From positions 1 to 58,256 of the forward strand of contig DIPO01000025.1 of NCBI GenBank assembly GCA_002427045.1: a stretch of DNA of 58,256 nucleotides, written 5' to 3'. Below, one piece after another: positions 26,619 to 35,551 of this stretch. Below the pieces are notes generated by a model. That model ran no database searches and had not been told where the DNA came from. It saw nothing but the letters and a program-made list of their open reading frames with translations. Each line of letters opens with the position of its first letter. Position 1 is the stretch's first letter. Source of the DNA: Firmicutes bacterium UBA5486 (GTDB taxonomy: Bacteria; Bacillota; UBA4882; UBA10575). A program made the position numbers and the translations under genes.

Positions 26619-27764
26619 TTGTGGGAACGAAAGAAGTTATTAAAAAATATTGATTTTTACTTACTAGGAACAGTTCTATTACTAGTAGTCATCAGCTTGG
26701 TAATGATCTATAGTACTACCAGCCATAATACTGCATTAACAAGCGGTAACCCTTTTCTAATGGTTAAAAAGCAGCTTGTTGCAATTATGATTGGAATATT
26801 TGGGATGTCTATAATTATGTGTAGTGATTATCGGTTACCGGATCTAGTGTATCAGATCTTATATGGATTTAATCTTTTATTGTTAATTATTGTTCTTACT
26901 CCTTTAGGACATGAGGTTAAGGGTGCCAAATCCTGGTTAAATCTTGGCGGGCCTTTTTCCTTACAGCCTTCGGAATTTGCTAAACTGATGGTTATTATTA
27001 CTTTAGCTAAGCATTTGGCAGATAAAGAAGACCTCGATTCCTTCTGGGATTTATGGTCTCCTTTTCTTCATATTTTACCTCCTCTAGCCTTAGTTTTCCT
27101 GCAGCCCGATTTAGGAACAGCATTGGTTTTTTTCTTTTTTTTCTTTATTATGTTATACATTGCCGGATACAATGGGCGCTTTTTATTTGGAATTATTATG
27201 GCAGGGGTTTTGATTCTTGCCCTTATTTTCCTTAGCCACCATTACTTTGGTACGCCGCTTCCATTTAAAGAGTATCAAATTCGGAGAATGACGATTTTTC
27301 TAAATCCCGATAGTGACCCAACCGGTAGTGGATGGAATGTTCGTCAGGCAATTATTGCCGTGGGTTCTGGACGGTTCGCAGGTAAAGGGTTATTCCAAGG
27401 TACGCAGGGACGGTTAGGGTTTCTTCCAGAGAATCATACTGACTTTATCTTTGCTGTTCTCTGCGAGGAATGGGGATTTTTAGGTGGATTTACGGTTCTT
27501 AGTCTTTATTTTATTCTAGTTTGGAGATCTTTAGTCATTATGCAACATGCCAAAGATAAGTACGGACGCTTGATTGCTTCAGGAATAACGGCGATGTTTG
27601 TTTTTCATATATTGGAAAATATAGGAATGAATATGGGAATCATGCCGATTACAGGAATCCCCCTACCGTTTCTTAGCTATGGTGGAAGCTCAGTGATTAC
27701 TAATTTATTTGCTGTAGGTTTCTTGGAAAGTATCTGGATTCGTCGGCAAAAGCTACTTTTTTAG
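26619..27764 (+). CDS. rodA: Rod-shape SEDS glycosyltransferase RodA
   Basis: Peptidoglycan polymerase partner of PBP2, 381 residues with about ten membrane segments. SEDS motifs are present: GAKSWLNLGGPFSLQPSEFA, FLQPDLGTALVF and the C-terminal GIPLPFLSYGGSSVITNL. It closes the mre-mrdA-min cluster, which supports RodA over FtsW. It starts at TTG 26619; the ribosome-binding site is weak (AAAAGGTGA). Two terminators follow. Confidence 0.93.
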   Translation: MWERKKLLKNIDFYLLGTVLLLVVISLVMIYSTTSHNTALTSGNPFLMVKKQLVAIMIGIFGMSIIMCSDYRLPDLVYQILYGFNLLLLIIVLTPLGHEVKGAKSWLNLGGPFSLQPSEFAKLMVIITLAKHLADKEDLDSFWDLWSPFLHILPPLALVFLQPDLGTALVFFFFFFIMLYIAGYNGRFLFGIIMAGVLILALIFLSHHYFGTPLPFKEYQIRRMTIFLNPDSDPTGSGWNVRQAIIAVGSGRFAGKGLFQGTQGRLGFLPENHTDFIFAVLCEEWGFLGGFTVLSLYFILVWRSLVIMQHAKDKYGRLIASGITAMFVFHILENIGMNMGIMPITGIPLPFLSYGGSSVITNLFAVGFLESIWIRRQKLLF

Positions 27765-27830
27765 GGACTTAGTTTTGTTAACTTGGGGGGAATTGCACAT
27801 AATTACCTCCAATGATGAGATCCCTTTACT

Positions 27831-27898
27831 AAAAAAAGCTATCCTCTTTTTGTATTGCTGTCGATTTAACTCTAAAGACTCAAGGGTAGGCTTTTTTT
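27831..27898 (+). terminator. Probable terminator after rodA
   Basis: AAAAAAAGCTATCC (27831-27844) can pair imperfectly with GGGTAGGCTTTTTTT (27884-27898), which ends in seven T's. The loop is long. Confidence 0.55.
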
Positions 27899-27918
27899 AT
27901 TTGTAATAATAAGTTCTT

Positions 27919-27941
27919 TGCTAACTTCGGTTAGCATTTTT
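27919..27941 (+). terminator. Compact terminator with TTCG tetraloop
   Basis: TGCTAAC (27919-27925), loop TTCG, GTTAGCA (27930-27936), then TTTTT. This is a minimal intrinsic terminator with a stable UUCG tetraloop. Confidence 0.8.
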
Positions 27942-27988
27942 ACTATGCGAATTAATTTTTTACGACAAGATGATCAATAAAAAAAGTA

Positions 27989-27997
27989 TGGTATAAT
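27989..27997 (+). promoter_or_regulatory. Extended -10 promoter element
   Basis: TGG followed by TATAAT (27992-27997) forms an extended -10 element; the -35 region is poor. It would drive the decayed methyltransferase gene. Confidence 0.4.
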
Positions 27998-28046
27998 CGA
28001 AAGGGAAATAAAAGCTATACTTTTGTTATTATTTTTAGAATTTTAG

Positions 28047-29364
28047 AAGGAAAAGATAGGCAGAATAAGGCATGTTATTTGGAGTGATATAGTATCTTGT
28101 CCTCATTGTGCTTATGAAGTTGCCTATTATAATATTGCTATTAAAAAAGCCCGGTAAAATTTTTAAAAAAAGTGGTTTGTCCAAGTTGTGGGAGAAAAAA
28201 TAATATTAATGATTATATAGATGTAGTTGAATCATACAAAGATAAAATTACTTCTAAAAAAGAAAAGAGACGTAAAAGGGTTCCAATTCTAATATACGGT
28301 TCAACAGGAAAAGAAAATTGGGTAAGGCCTTTTACTGCGAAGGATTATTACAGTACAAAACCAACTATTAACACTTTTAATATTAAAATAGTACCTAAAA
28401 AAATAAAATGGGGAGATTTATACCGTTCAGGATACCATGTAGGTATTGAATACTTACATCAGTTCTATACAGTTAGAAATTTTGCTGTTTTTTCAAGGCT
28501 ATGGGATATGACATATGATTATTCAAAAAAAGTTCGTTCGGCATTACAGTTATGGCTATTAAGTTATAACCAGTCCCATTCAACTTTGATGTCTAGAGTT
28601 GTAGCAAAAAAAGGGCAAGAAGACTTTGTGCTGACAGGCGCACAAAGTGGAGTTTTATATATTAGTCATCTTCCCGTAGAAAAAAATATATTATTGGGAT
28701 TAAAGTCGAAATTAAATATATATTTAACTTCATTTGCATACTTAAATAAGTGTTCTGGAAAGGTAATAGTCAGGAACGCATCAAGTGCTGATATATTGGA
28801 GCCAGATGAATCGGTAGATTATATATTTTCCGATCCTCCTTTTGGAGATTTTATCCCTTATTCAGAAGTAAACCAAATAAATGAATTATGGCTTGATAGC
28901 ACAACTGTTACAAATGAAGAAGCTATTATTAGTAAGGCACAAAATAGAGGCCTTAATGATTATTTAGCGATCATTGAAAAGGTTTTTCAAGAGTCCAAGC
29001 GGGTATTAAAAAAAGATGGAGCAGCAACTATAGTTTTCCATTCCTCTGACAAGAATGTATGGAATGGATTTGTGCAGGTAATAAAGGAGTCAGGTTTTAG
29101 TATTTATAGAAGTACTCTTTTAGATAAACACAAAATAGTTTTATTCAGACAGTGTCAAGGGGCGGAGTTAAAAAAGATAACCTTATGCTACTTAAAAAAA
29201 ACAACAGAGTTAATGCTGGATCTTCTAAGGCTCCGTTATCTATAAAATCATTTTTAAAGAATAGTCACTGTGATCCGAAAAAGGATAAAATTAGATGGGA
29301 GTTGTATTTTCATCATTTCATGTGCGCGGGCGGTAGCCAGCGTGAGCGACTACTTAGAAAATAA
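28047..29364 (+). pseudogene. Decayed Zn-ribbon DNA methyltransferase (three frames)
   Basis: Three reading-frame segments join into one adenine-specific DNA-methylase-like protein with a zinc ribbon (COG1743 type). Segment 1 (28047-28157) reads HVIWSDIVSCPHCAYEV and stops at TAA. Segment 2 (28172-29245) resumes one frame over with VVCPSCGRKN, the partner half of the zinc ribbon, and holds the catalytic motif IFSDPPFGDFIPYSE. Near 29135 a second shift moves the reading into a frame with FIQTVSRGGVKKDNLMLLKK (to 29364), which matches the usual end of such proteins better than the segment 2 tail. A TAG at 28044-28046 precedes segment 1, so the N-terminal part with the first SAM motif is missing. 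The product cannot be functional. Confidence 0.7.
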
Positions 29365-29387
29365 GCCCTGGCAAAGGAGAGGGAATT

Positions 29388-29828
29388 ATGAAAGTATTAA
29401 TTGATGCGGATGCTTGTCCCCGAGGTGTAATGGGGATCATTAAGCGATTACAACCGGAACATGGATATCAAATTCTTACGGTTTCATCTTTTAATCATTT
29501 TTATGCGGACGAAAATCATCTTATTGTAGGTGATGAAGACCAGGCGGCGGATATTGCTTTGCTCAATAGGGCAGAAAAAGGAGATATTGTAGTAACACAG
29601 GATTGGGGTGTGGCTGCAGTTGCTTGTGGTAAAGGTGCTGCAACTATTGATCCAAAAGGGAGAATCTTCAATCCAGAAACAATTGATTTTCTGCTTGAGG
29701 AAAGATATATGAAAGCTGAATACCGGCGAAGGGGAGGTCGGACGCGGGGCCCGGCGGCAAGAAATAAAAAGGATGACCAAAGATTTTTGGAAGCTTTTAA
29801 ACGGTTGCTAACAAATAAGTTAAATTAA
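29388..29828 (+). CDS. YaiI/YqxD family protein (DUF188)
   Basis: Soluble 146-residue protein of the UPF0178 (DUF188) family, recognised by MKVLIDADACPRGVMGIIKR at the N terminus, DEDQAADIALLNRAEKGDIV, and the basic RRRGGRTRGPAARNKKDDQRF segment. The acidic pattern resembles PIN-like nucleases (D5, D7 and D-E-D near residue 50), but no activity is established. ATG 29388 follows AGGAGAGGG. It stands alone between the methyltransferase remnant and the aldo/keto reductase. Confidence 0.85.
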   Translation: MKVLIDADACPRGVMGIIKRLQPEHGYQILTVSSFNHFYADENHLIVGDEDQAADIALLNRAEKGDIVVTQDWGVAAVACGKGAATIDPKGRIFNPETIDFLLEERYMKAEYRRRGGRTRGPAARNKKDDQRFLEAFKRLLTNKLN

Positions 29829-29953
29829 GAGATAGATTATTCTGGTTTTGTGAATCTGTAGGAAGTTGTGAACGTCTGTGATTCTGTGATATTGAATTGA
29901 AATTCTTAGGGTGATATATTAAATTACATTTTCTAAAGGAAGGTGTTTCAGTG

Positions 29954-30949
29954 ATGAAGTATACGCCAAATCTTGAGAGGTACTCGGGAATGAAGTACAA
30001 TCGTTGCGGAAGGAGCGGGCTTAAGTTACCAATAGTCTCTTTAGGCCTGTGGCATAATTTTGGCGGGGTTACATTTTATGAGAATAGTCGGGAAATTGCC
30101 AGGCGTGCTTTTGATTTGGGTATTACCCACTTTGATTTAGCAAATAATTATGGGCCACCGCCAGGAGCGGCGGAAGAGAATTTTGGACGAATATTAAAAA
30201 CAGATTTTCAGGGTTACCGGGATGAAATGGTGATCTCGACTAAAGCTGGATATACAATGTGGCCAGGCCCTTACGGTGATTGGGGTTCGAAGAAGTATCT
30301 AATAGCAAGTTTAGATCAGAGTCTCAAGCGAATGGGCCTAGATTATGTAGATATTTTCTATCACCACCGCCCGGATCCAGAGACGCCATTGGAGGAAACC
30401 ATGGGGGCTTTGGATTTAATTGCCCGGCAAGGCAAGGCGCTATATGTGGGTATCTCTAATTATAAGGCAGAGGAAGCGCAAAAAGCGATTAAAATTCTCA
30501 AAGAATTAGGGACTCCCTGTTTGATACATCAAGCACGGTATTCAATGCTTGACCGGTGGGTGGAGGATGGTTTATTATCGGTACTAGAAGAGGAAGAGGT
30601 AGGATGTATTGCCTTTTCTCCGTTGGCGAAGGGGCTTCTTACTAATAGATATCTTACAGGGATTCCGGCAGACTCAAGAGCGGCCGGGCCGAGTGCCTTT
30701 TTAAAACCGGATGAGATCACAGAGGAACTACGAGTTAAGCTTTCTGCCTTAAATGCATTAGCTGTTGAGAGGGGGCAGACTTTGGCTCAGATGGCTCTAG
30801 CTTGGGTACTCAGGAGTGGAAGAGTTACTTCTGTCTTGATTGGCGCCAGTAAATCATCACAGGTTGAGGATTGCGTTGGTGTTGTGAATAGCTTATCTTT
30901 CGACCCTGAAGAATTGAAAAAGATAGATGAGATATTAAACTGTGATTAA
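29954..30949 (+). CDS. Aldo/keto reductase (YghZ-like)
   Basis: NADPH-dependent reductase of the AKR superfamily, about 331 residues. The family's tetrad region is visible: DLANNYGPPPGAAEENFG (Asp, Tyr), STKAGYTMWPGPYGDWGSKK (Lys), and DIFYHHRPDPETPLEET (His). The sequence KAGYTMWPGPYGDWGS closely recalls L-glyceraldehyde-3-phosphate reductase (YghZ/Gpr), an AKR14-type enzyme; the exact substrate is not provable here. GTG 29951 and ATG 29954 are both possible; AAAGGAAGGTG is upstream. It is followed by its own terminator, so it is probably monocistronic. Confidence 0.85.
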   Translation: MKYTPNLERYSGMKYNRCGRSGLKLPIVSLGLWHNFGGVTFYENSREIARRAFDLGITHFDLANNYGPPPGAAEENFGRILKTDFQGYRDEMVISTKAGYTMWPGPYGDWGSKKYLIASLDQSLKRMGLDYVDIFYHHRPDPETPLEETMGALDLIARQGKALYVGISNYKAEEAQKAIKILKELGTPCLIHQARYSMLDRWVEDGLLSVLEEEEVGCIAFSPLAKGLLTNRYLTGIPADSRAAGPSAFLKPDEITEELRVKLSALNALAVERGQTLAQMALAWVLRSGRVTSVLIGASKSSQVEDCVGVVNSLSFDPEELKKIDEILNCD

Positions 30950-30979
30950 AGGATGCCGGAGATAATTATGCATTTTCTT

Positions 30980-31027
30980 CAGCTCACAAAGAAATTTCCT
31001 AATTTGCTTTGTGAGCTGATTTTTTAT
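30980..31027 (+). terminator. Rho-independent terminator after the aldo/keto reductase
   Basis: CAGCTCACAAAG (30980-30991) pairs perfectly with CTTTGTGAGCTG (31007-31018), followed by ATTTTTTATTT. Confidence 0.92.
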
Positions 31028-31076
31028 TTAAGAAGCAGCAATGATTTTAAGATTAAAGCTTAGGTGCTCTTATATT

Positions 31077-31125
31077 AGGGAATTACACTATATATTGTGG
31101 TCGAATGGATATTATGCAATTCTCT
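31077..31125. repeat. Palindromic repeat, short copy
   Basis: AGGGAATTACAC at the left and TATGCAATTCTCT at the right form an imperfect inverted repeat. The interior (TATATTGTGGTCGAAT) matches the right half of the full copy at 43456-43610 (TATATTGTGGTCAAAT). It appears to be a deleted copy. The rest of the 341-base gap 30950-31290 holds the terminator above, a further GGGGAATTTCTGCATAATG fragment near 31170 and the palindrome below; I see no gene. Confidence 0.55.
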
Positions 31126-31253
31126 CAGGTACTAAGACTCTTAAATAGTGAACAAGGTGGTAGTTGAAAGGGGAATTTCTGCATAATGTTACACTTAAGT
31201 TACAAGTTATAGATAGTTTTATGACTATTATCATTTAAAATAAAAGTAAGAGA

Positions 31254-31271
31254 TTTTCAGATCTCTGAAAA
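31254..31271. promoter_or_regulatory. 8-2-8 palindrome before the sugar-binding protein gene
   Basis: TTTTCAGATCTCTGAAAA is a perfect inverted repeat with 8-base arms and a 2-base centre, ending four bases before the ribosome-binding site of the next gene. It may be an operator for a dimeric regulator or a small RBS-proximal hairpin. Confidence 0.45.
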
Positions 31272-31290
31272 ATTATAGGAGGGATACATA

Positions 31291-32571
31291 GTGAAAAAAG
31301 GTTGGTATTTGTTATTACTGCTCATACTTTTGGTTTTCCCGTTTCAGGGTTTAGCAGCAAAAAAGACGGTGATCAATTATTGGACACACACCGATGATAA
31401 CCGGACTAGAATCGAAGATAAATACATAGCTGAATTTGAAAAACTACATCCGAATGTTGAGATCAAAAGGGTAGTCAATGAAGCAAGTAAGATGGGAGAC
31501 ATTGTTCTTACGGCATTCGCGGCTAATAATGGCCCGGATATCTTTAACCTTCCGATTGAACAGGAATACGGGTATATTTGTAATAAACGTGTTGCTCCTG
31601 TTGATTATCGGGCTTTGGGCTATAAAAGTTTAGCGGCATTGAAGGATGATTATGCGGCTAATACCTTTGAACCCGTTACAATGAACGGTAAGATCTATGG
31701 GCTGCCTTTAGAGCTCACTAACTGGTGTATCTTTATCAACAAGAAGATCTTTAGAAGCGTCGGATTGGATCCGGAAAAGGATTATCCGAAGACCTGGGAA
31801 GAGATGGCTGATGTCTCTGAAAAGTTAGTGCTTAGAAATGGTGAAATCTTAATCCGCCGGGGATTTGACTTCCGTTATCCCTATTATTTGGTTTCTTTCC
31901 TCCCCATGGTGCAGCAGTTGGGAGGCGATTTAATCAGTGCTGACGGAAAAACGGCAATTGTAAATGACCAGGCTTGGATTAAAGCTCTTAACTTCATGAA
32001 GGAGTGGGGGCCTCACGGTCGTAATTTGGGAAGCCCGACTTATATTAACGCTCGGAAGATTTTTGATAAAGATAATAATGATATTGCTATGTGTCTAAGT
32101 GGCTTTTACCAAGAAGGCCGGTTGAAGAATGATAACCCCGAATTTTTTGATAGTGGTGAATGGATGGTTGTACCTTTCCCAGTATTTGAAGATGCAGTCG
32201 AAAATCAGGGTTGTGCGTTTTACGGTCATTATCTTATGGTTAATGACTCGATTCCTAAGAAAAAACAGAAAATTGCTTGGGAATTTATAAAATACATGCT
32301 GGATCATCCCATGGAATACTTAACTGAAGTTAACTTGATTCAGCCCAGGAAAAACCTGGTCAATTCGGAGTTTTTCAAAGAATTGCCTTACACTGATGTA
32401 TTTATGGATGATATGGAAAGATCCAAAGCAGTTTTCCTTCATCAGAATGGTTACCAGTTTGAGCAATATATTAGGGAAGCAATCGAAGCGGTTATGCTTT
32501 CCGGGACTAAGACTGAAGAGGCCTTGAAAACTTTAAAACGAAACATTCAGGAAGTACTTGACGAAGAATAA
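31291..32571 (+). CDS. Sugar ABC transporter substrate-binding protein
   Basis: Extracellular solute-binding protein of the MalE/UgpB family (family 1), 426 residues. The signal peptide covers about residues 1-23 (KKGWYLLLLLILLVFPFQG) and lacks a lipobox cysteine, so it may be released or held by its uncleaved helix. The mature start TVINYWTHTDDNRTRIEDKY and the YGLPLELTNWCIFINKK segment are typical of carbohydrate-binding members. GTG 31291 follows AGGAGGG. Two MalF/MalG-type permease genes follow, but no ATPase, so a shared MsiK-type ATPase elsewhere is expected. The sugar is unknown. Confidence 0.88.
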   Translation: MKKGWYLLLLLILLVFPFQGLAAKKTVINYWTHTDDNRTRIEDKYIAEFEKLHPNVEIKRVVNEASKMGDIVLTAFAANNGPDIFNLPIEQEYGYICNKRVAPVDYRALGYKSLAALKDDYAANTFEPVTMNGKIYGLPLELTNWCIFINKKIFRSVGLDPEKDYPKTWEEMADVSEKLVLRNGEILIRRGFDFRYPYYLVSFLPMVQQLGGDLISADGKTAIVNDQAWIKALNFMKEWGPHGRNLGSPTYINARKIFDKDNNDIAMCLSGFYQEGRLKNDNPEFFDSGEWMVVPFPVFEDAVENQGCAFYGHYLMVNDSIPKKKQKIAWEFIKYMLDHPMEYLTEVNLIQPRKNLVNSEFFKELPYTDVFMDDMERSKAVFLHQNGYQFEQYIREAIEAVMLSGTKTEEALKTLKRNIQEVLDEE

Positions 32572-32587
32572 GGAAAAAGCAGTTAAA

Positions 32588-32613
32588 AAGTCTGGGCCGT
32601 AAGGCCCGGACTT
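32588..32613 (+). promoter_or_regulatory. Intercistronic hairpin with GTAA loop
   Basis: AAGTCTGGGCC (32588-32598) pairs with GGCCCGGACTT (32603-32613) around the GNRA-type loop GTAA. No U-tract follows (CCTTATAAGG). Like the livJ-livH hairpin, it stands directly after a binding-protein gene and before the permease genes. Confidence 0.7.
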
Positions 32614-32728
32614 CCTTATAAGGTAGAGTATAGGTTGCTAATCACCATGAAACAGGCTTTCCAAGAAATTAGAAAGATAGACCCGAGCCGACTGTTTAAT
32701 GGTAGTGATTTCTAAGGGAGTGAGTACA

Positions 32729-33685
32729 GTGCCGGAAAGAATTATTAGGAAGAAAAATGATTTTACTGATGACGGGAAAAGGCGAAAAAATTGGAGTATG
32801 GAACGGAAAAAAGCTCGCTGGGGGTGGATCTTTGTTGCACCAACGCTTCTCTTTTTTATGGTTTTCAGTTTTTATCCGATGTTCAACGCATTTTACATGG
32901 GTTTAACTAAAAAGGATCTTCTGTCATTAAATCCGCCAAAATTTATTGGTGTTAAAAATTATACTTATCTTTTTAAATCTGCAGATTTTTGGAATTCAAT
33001 GAAGGATACAGCTCTTTTCACTTTAGGAACTTTCTTGCTGCTTCTGGTTTTTAGTCTGATTTTGGCCGCTTTTATTATTTCCAGAAAAAAGCTGAAGACC
33101 CTATTACAGATGCTTTATTATTCTCCTGCTTTATTATCTTCAGTGGTAGCGGCTTTAATTTGGCTTTTAATTTTTGATCCCCGTGGCCTTGCTAATCAGA
33201 CTTTAAATTTTATCTGTCAGTCGCCAGGAATCGATCATAAATGGTTAGCTGCTTCAAATATGTTAAGATTATCTACAATTATTGTTTATTTCTGGAAATA
33301 TATTGGTTATTTTACTATAATTTTTGTTGCCGGGATAGGTAGTATTCCGATAAGTATTCATGAAGCGGCAGAGATTGACGGAGCTAGCCGCTGGCAAGAT
33401 TTTTGGTGCATCACTTTTCCGTTGATTAAGCCGACCACTCTTTTAGTTTCAGTGATGGCGATGATTCAATGCCTAAAGACTTTTAGTACTCAGTATCTTT
33501 TTACCACAGCGGGTGCACCAACAAAACCGATTAATGTTATAACCTTAAATATATACAATACTGCTATTCGAGATCATCGGATCGGTAGGGCTAGTGCGAT
33601 GAGCATGATCCTTTTTCTGATTATGATTGTTCTTACTTGGTTCCAGTTTAAAATCTCCAAAAGTGATGATGTAACTTATATGTAA
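32729..33685 (+). CDS. Sugar ABC transporter permease (MalF type)
   Basis: Membrane component of the carbohydrate importer. The 318-residue product has six or seven membrane segments and the EAA loop EAAEIDGASRWQDFWCITFP that contacts the ATPase. The frame is open upstream to 32699, but GTG 32729 lies eight bases after AAGGGAG and is preferred. The N-terminal 30 residues are strongly basic and cytoplasmic. It pairs with the permease at 33.9 kb, from which it is separated by 166 bases containing a palindromic repeat. Confidence 0.88.
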   Translation: MPERIIRKKNDFTDDGKRRKNWSMERKKARWGWIFVAPTLLFFMVFSFYPMFNAFYMGLTKKDLLSLNPPKFIGVKNYTYLFKSADFWNSMKDTALFTLGTFLLLLVFSLILAAFIISRKKLKTLLQMLYYSPALLSSVVAALIWLLIFDPRGLANQTLNFICQSPGIDHKWLAASNMLRLSTIIVYFWKYIGYFTIIFVAGIGSIPISIHEAAEIDGASRWQDFWCITFPLIKPTTLLVSVMAMIQCLKTFSTQYLFTTAGAPTKPINVITLNIYNTAIRDHRIGRASAMSMILFLIMIVLTWFQFKISKSDDVTYM

Positions 33686-33723
33686 AATGTAACAGATGTA
33701 CTTAAAAGTCAATACCAAGAGTA

Positions 33724-33810
33724 AGAAATTGCATAATACAATTAATTATATTTAACTACAATACCTTAATTCCTATATCGATCCTTAATTAAGTTAATTA
33801 TGTAATTTCT
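33724..33810. repeat. Palindromic repeat between the two permease genes
   Basis: AGAAATTGCATAAT (33724-33737) and ATTATGTAATTTCT (33797-33810) are reverse complements with one mismatch. The interior TATATTTAACTACAAT recurs as TATATTTAACTAAAAT in the copy at 35552-35642. The element has inserted inside the sugar-transporter operon. Confidence 0.6.
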
Positions 33811-33851
33811 CAGATGTAATAGATTTGGGCTAGGACTAAAGGAGGGTTCCC

Positions 33852-34703
33852 ATGAACAATATAAGAATATCCCCACTGCGGATCTGGGATGTATTAATTT
33901 GGTCTTTTTTATTGGTATTTGCTATGTTTATTATAGTACCATTGCTGTTTATGATTACTGCTTCAATTATGCCAGCGACGGAGATTATGAAATTACCTTA
34001 TCCGTGGATTTCCAAGACCTTCCAATGGCAGAATTATTGGTTCGGCCTTAGGGGGGCGGATGGTTCCTTTTTGTTTCTACGGAACATTTTAAATTCACTT
34101 ATTGTTTCTTCAACCGTGACTTTTACAACAGTTATTTTATCGGCACTGTCAGGTTATGGCTTGGCTAAGTTCAAATTTAAGGGAAGAAATATGGTCTTTA
34201 TTGTAATGATGGCTACAATGATGATTCCATTTGAAGTTATTATGATCCCTTTGTATATGGTAGCGATGAAAATGAGGATCCAAAATACCTATTTAGGATT
34301 AATTCTACCATTTCTAACTACAGCGTTTGGTGTATTTATGATGCGACAGTTTTTGATTACTTTTCCCGATGAGATTTTGGATGCCGCTAGAATTGATGGT
34401 GGAGGTGAGATTTTTATCTTTAACCGTATAGTTCTTCCTAACTGTGGGCCAGCTATAGCTACGTTGGCTATCTTAACCTTCAGGTCACAATGGGATAATC
34501 TTCTCTGGCCGTTAATGGTGGTTCAAAGTGAAGAAATGAAAACTATACCTCAATATATAACGAAGTATATGGCGGAGACTCATACGGATGAGGGGATTAT
34601 GATGGCGATTGCAGTTATTGCCAGTATTCCGATGTTTATTTTGTTTTCAACGATGTCTAAGTACTTTATTAATAGTACACTTTATTCATCAATTAAGGGT
34701 TGA
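33852..34703 (+). CDS. Sugar ABC transporter permease (MalG type)
   Basis: Second membrane component of the carbohydrate importer, 283 residues with six membrane segments. The EAA-type loop reads DAARIDGGGEIFIFNRIVLP. ATG 33852 follows AAAGGAGGG. It is the last transporter gene; a YihX-like phosphatase follows after about 100 bases. Confidence 0.9.
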   Translation: MNNIRISPLRIWDVLIWSFLLVFAMFIIVPLLFMITASIMPATEIMKLPYPWISKTFQWQNYWFGLRGADGSFLFLRNILNSLIVSSTVTFTTVILSALSGYGLAKFKFKGRNMVFIVMMATMMIPFEVIMIPLYMVAMKMRIQNTYLGLILPFLTTAFGVFMMRQFLITFPDEILDAARIDGGGEIFIFNRIVLPNCGPAIATLAILTFRSQWDNLLWPLMVVQSEEMKTIPQYITKYMAETHTDEGIMMAIAVIASIPMFILFSTMSKYFINSTLYSSIKG

Positions 34704-34810
34704 AGCTATATGACTCTGATTTTAATTATTCCAACGTATACCTGATAAGATTGGTAGAAAGGATTTTCGATTAGGTCAAACAAAGGCTGAGTTTTAAGGA
34801 GCAAGAAATT

Positions 34811-35395
34811 ATGTTATACATTTTTGATATGGGAGGAGTTGTAGTTAAGGACTTTGATGTTTTTCCTCAAATCGTAAAAGAACTTAGGATTTCAATTGAA
34901 AAATTTTACGAAATTGCAGGAGAGAATTACCTTCTTCTCTCTAATGGAATGATTGATACTATGGAGTTTTGGGCAGAGTTTTCCAAAGACTATGGTTCTA
35001 AGGTACGTGAGGAGCTTTTTGGTAAATACTTTGCTCCAAAGCTTAATTGTGAGGTCGTGGAGATAATTAGGAAATTAAAAAGGCAGGCGAGGGTGGTTTG
35101 TGGTACTAACACTTTGGAACCACATTTTAAGTATCACCGGAATCGAGGCGATTATCAAATATTTCATACGGTTTATGCCTCGAATCGGATTGGTATTTCT
35201 AAACCCAATCCTGATTTTTATCGGTATATTCTTGATAAAGAAAAAGCATTACCGGCTGAAACTGTTTTTATTGATGATACTGAAGAAAATATTTTTGCTG
35301 CCAATACTTTAGGGATTAAAGCAATTCTTTTTACTACTCCTGAAGCCTTAAAAAAAGAATTAGTAATTCTTAATAAGGGGGGGATTAAACCGTAA
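34811..35395 (+). CDS. HAD phosphatase (YihX-like)
   Basis: Haloacid dehalogenase-superfamily phosphatase of 194 residues. Motif I is MLYIFDMGGVVV, in which the second Asp is replaced by Gly, as in the subfamily containing the alpha-D-glucose-1-phosphatase YihX (which begins MLYIFDLGNVI). Motif II lies in VVCGTNTLE, motif III Lys in ISKPNPDFY, and motif IV in TVFIDDTEENIFAANTLGI. Its place behind a sugar importer fits release of a sugar from its phosphate, but the substrate is inferred only from family resemblance. AAGGAG lies before the ATG. Confidence 0.8.
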   Translation: MLYIFDMGGVVVKDFDVFPQIVKELRISIEKFYEIAGENYLLLSNGMIDTMEFWAEFSKDYGSKVREELFGKYFAPKLNCEVVEIIRKLKRQARVVCGTNTLEPHFKYHRNRGDYQIFHTVYASNRIGISKPNPDFYRYILDKEKALPAETVFIDDTEENIFAANTLGIKAILFTTPEALKKELVILNKGGIKP

Positions 35396-35551
35396 AATTT
35401 CTAAAATTTCATAACTCTTGGCTTTATGTTTTCTCTTAAGGCTGTTTAGGAATTACTTTCTATTCAAGGTTTAGTTTTAAAGTCAGAGTATAGGTGTTAA
35501 GTAAGGAAGGAAATTCTTTATAAATAGCCAATATCTATATATAAAGATCTT

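Larger units (their letters stand above)
27765..28046. other. Intergenic region after rodA
   Basis: This non-coding stretch holds one half-copy of the palindromic repeat end (GGGAATTGCACATAATTACC, within 27785-27810), two terminators (below) and an extended -10 promoter at 27989. It marks the left border of the accessory region. Confidence 0.5.

Noticed and set aside
29152..29364. Separate small gene after the methyltransferase
   Set aside because: Its start has no ribosome-binding site and its first residues fit the C terminus of the methyltransferase after a frameshift, so I treat it as part of the pseudogene.
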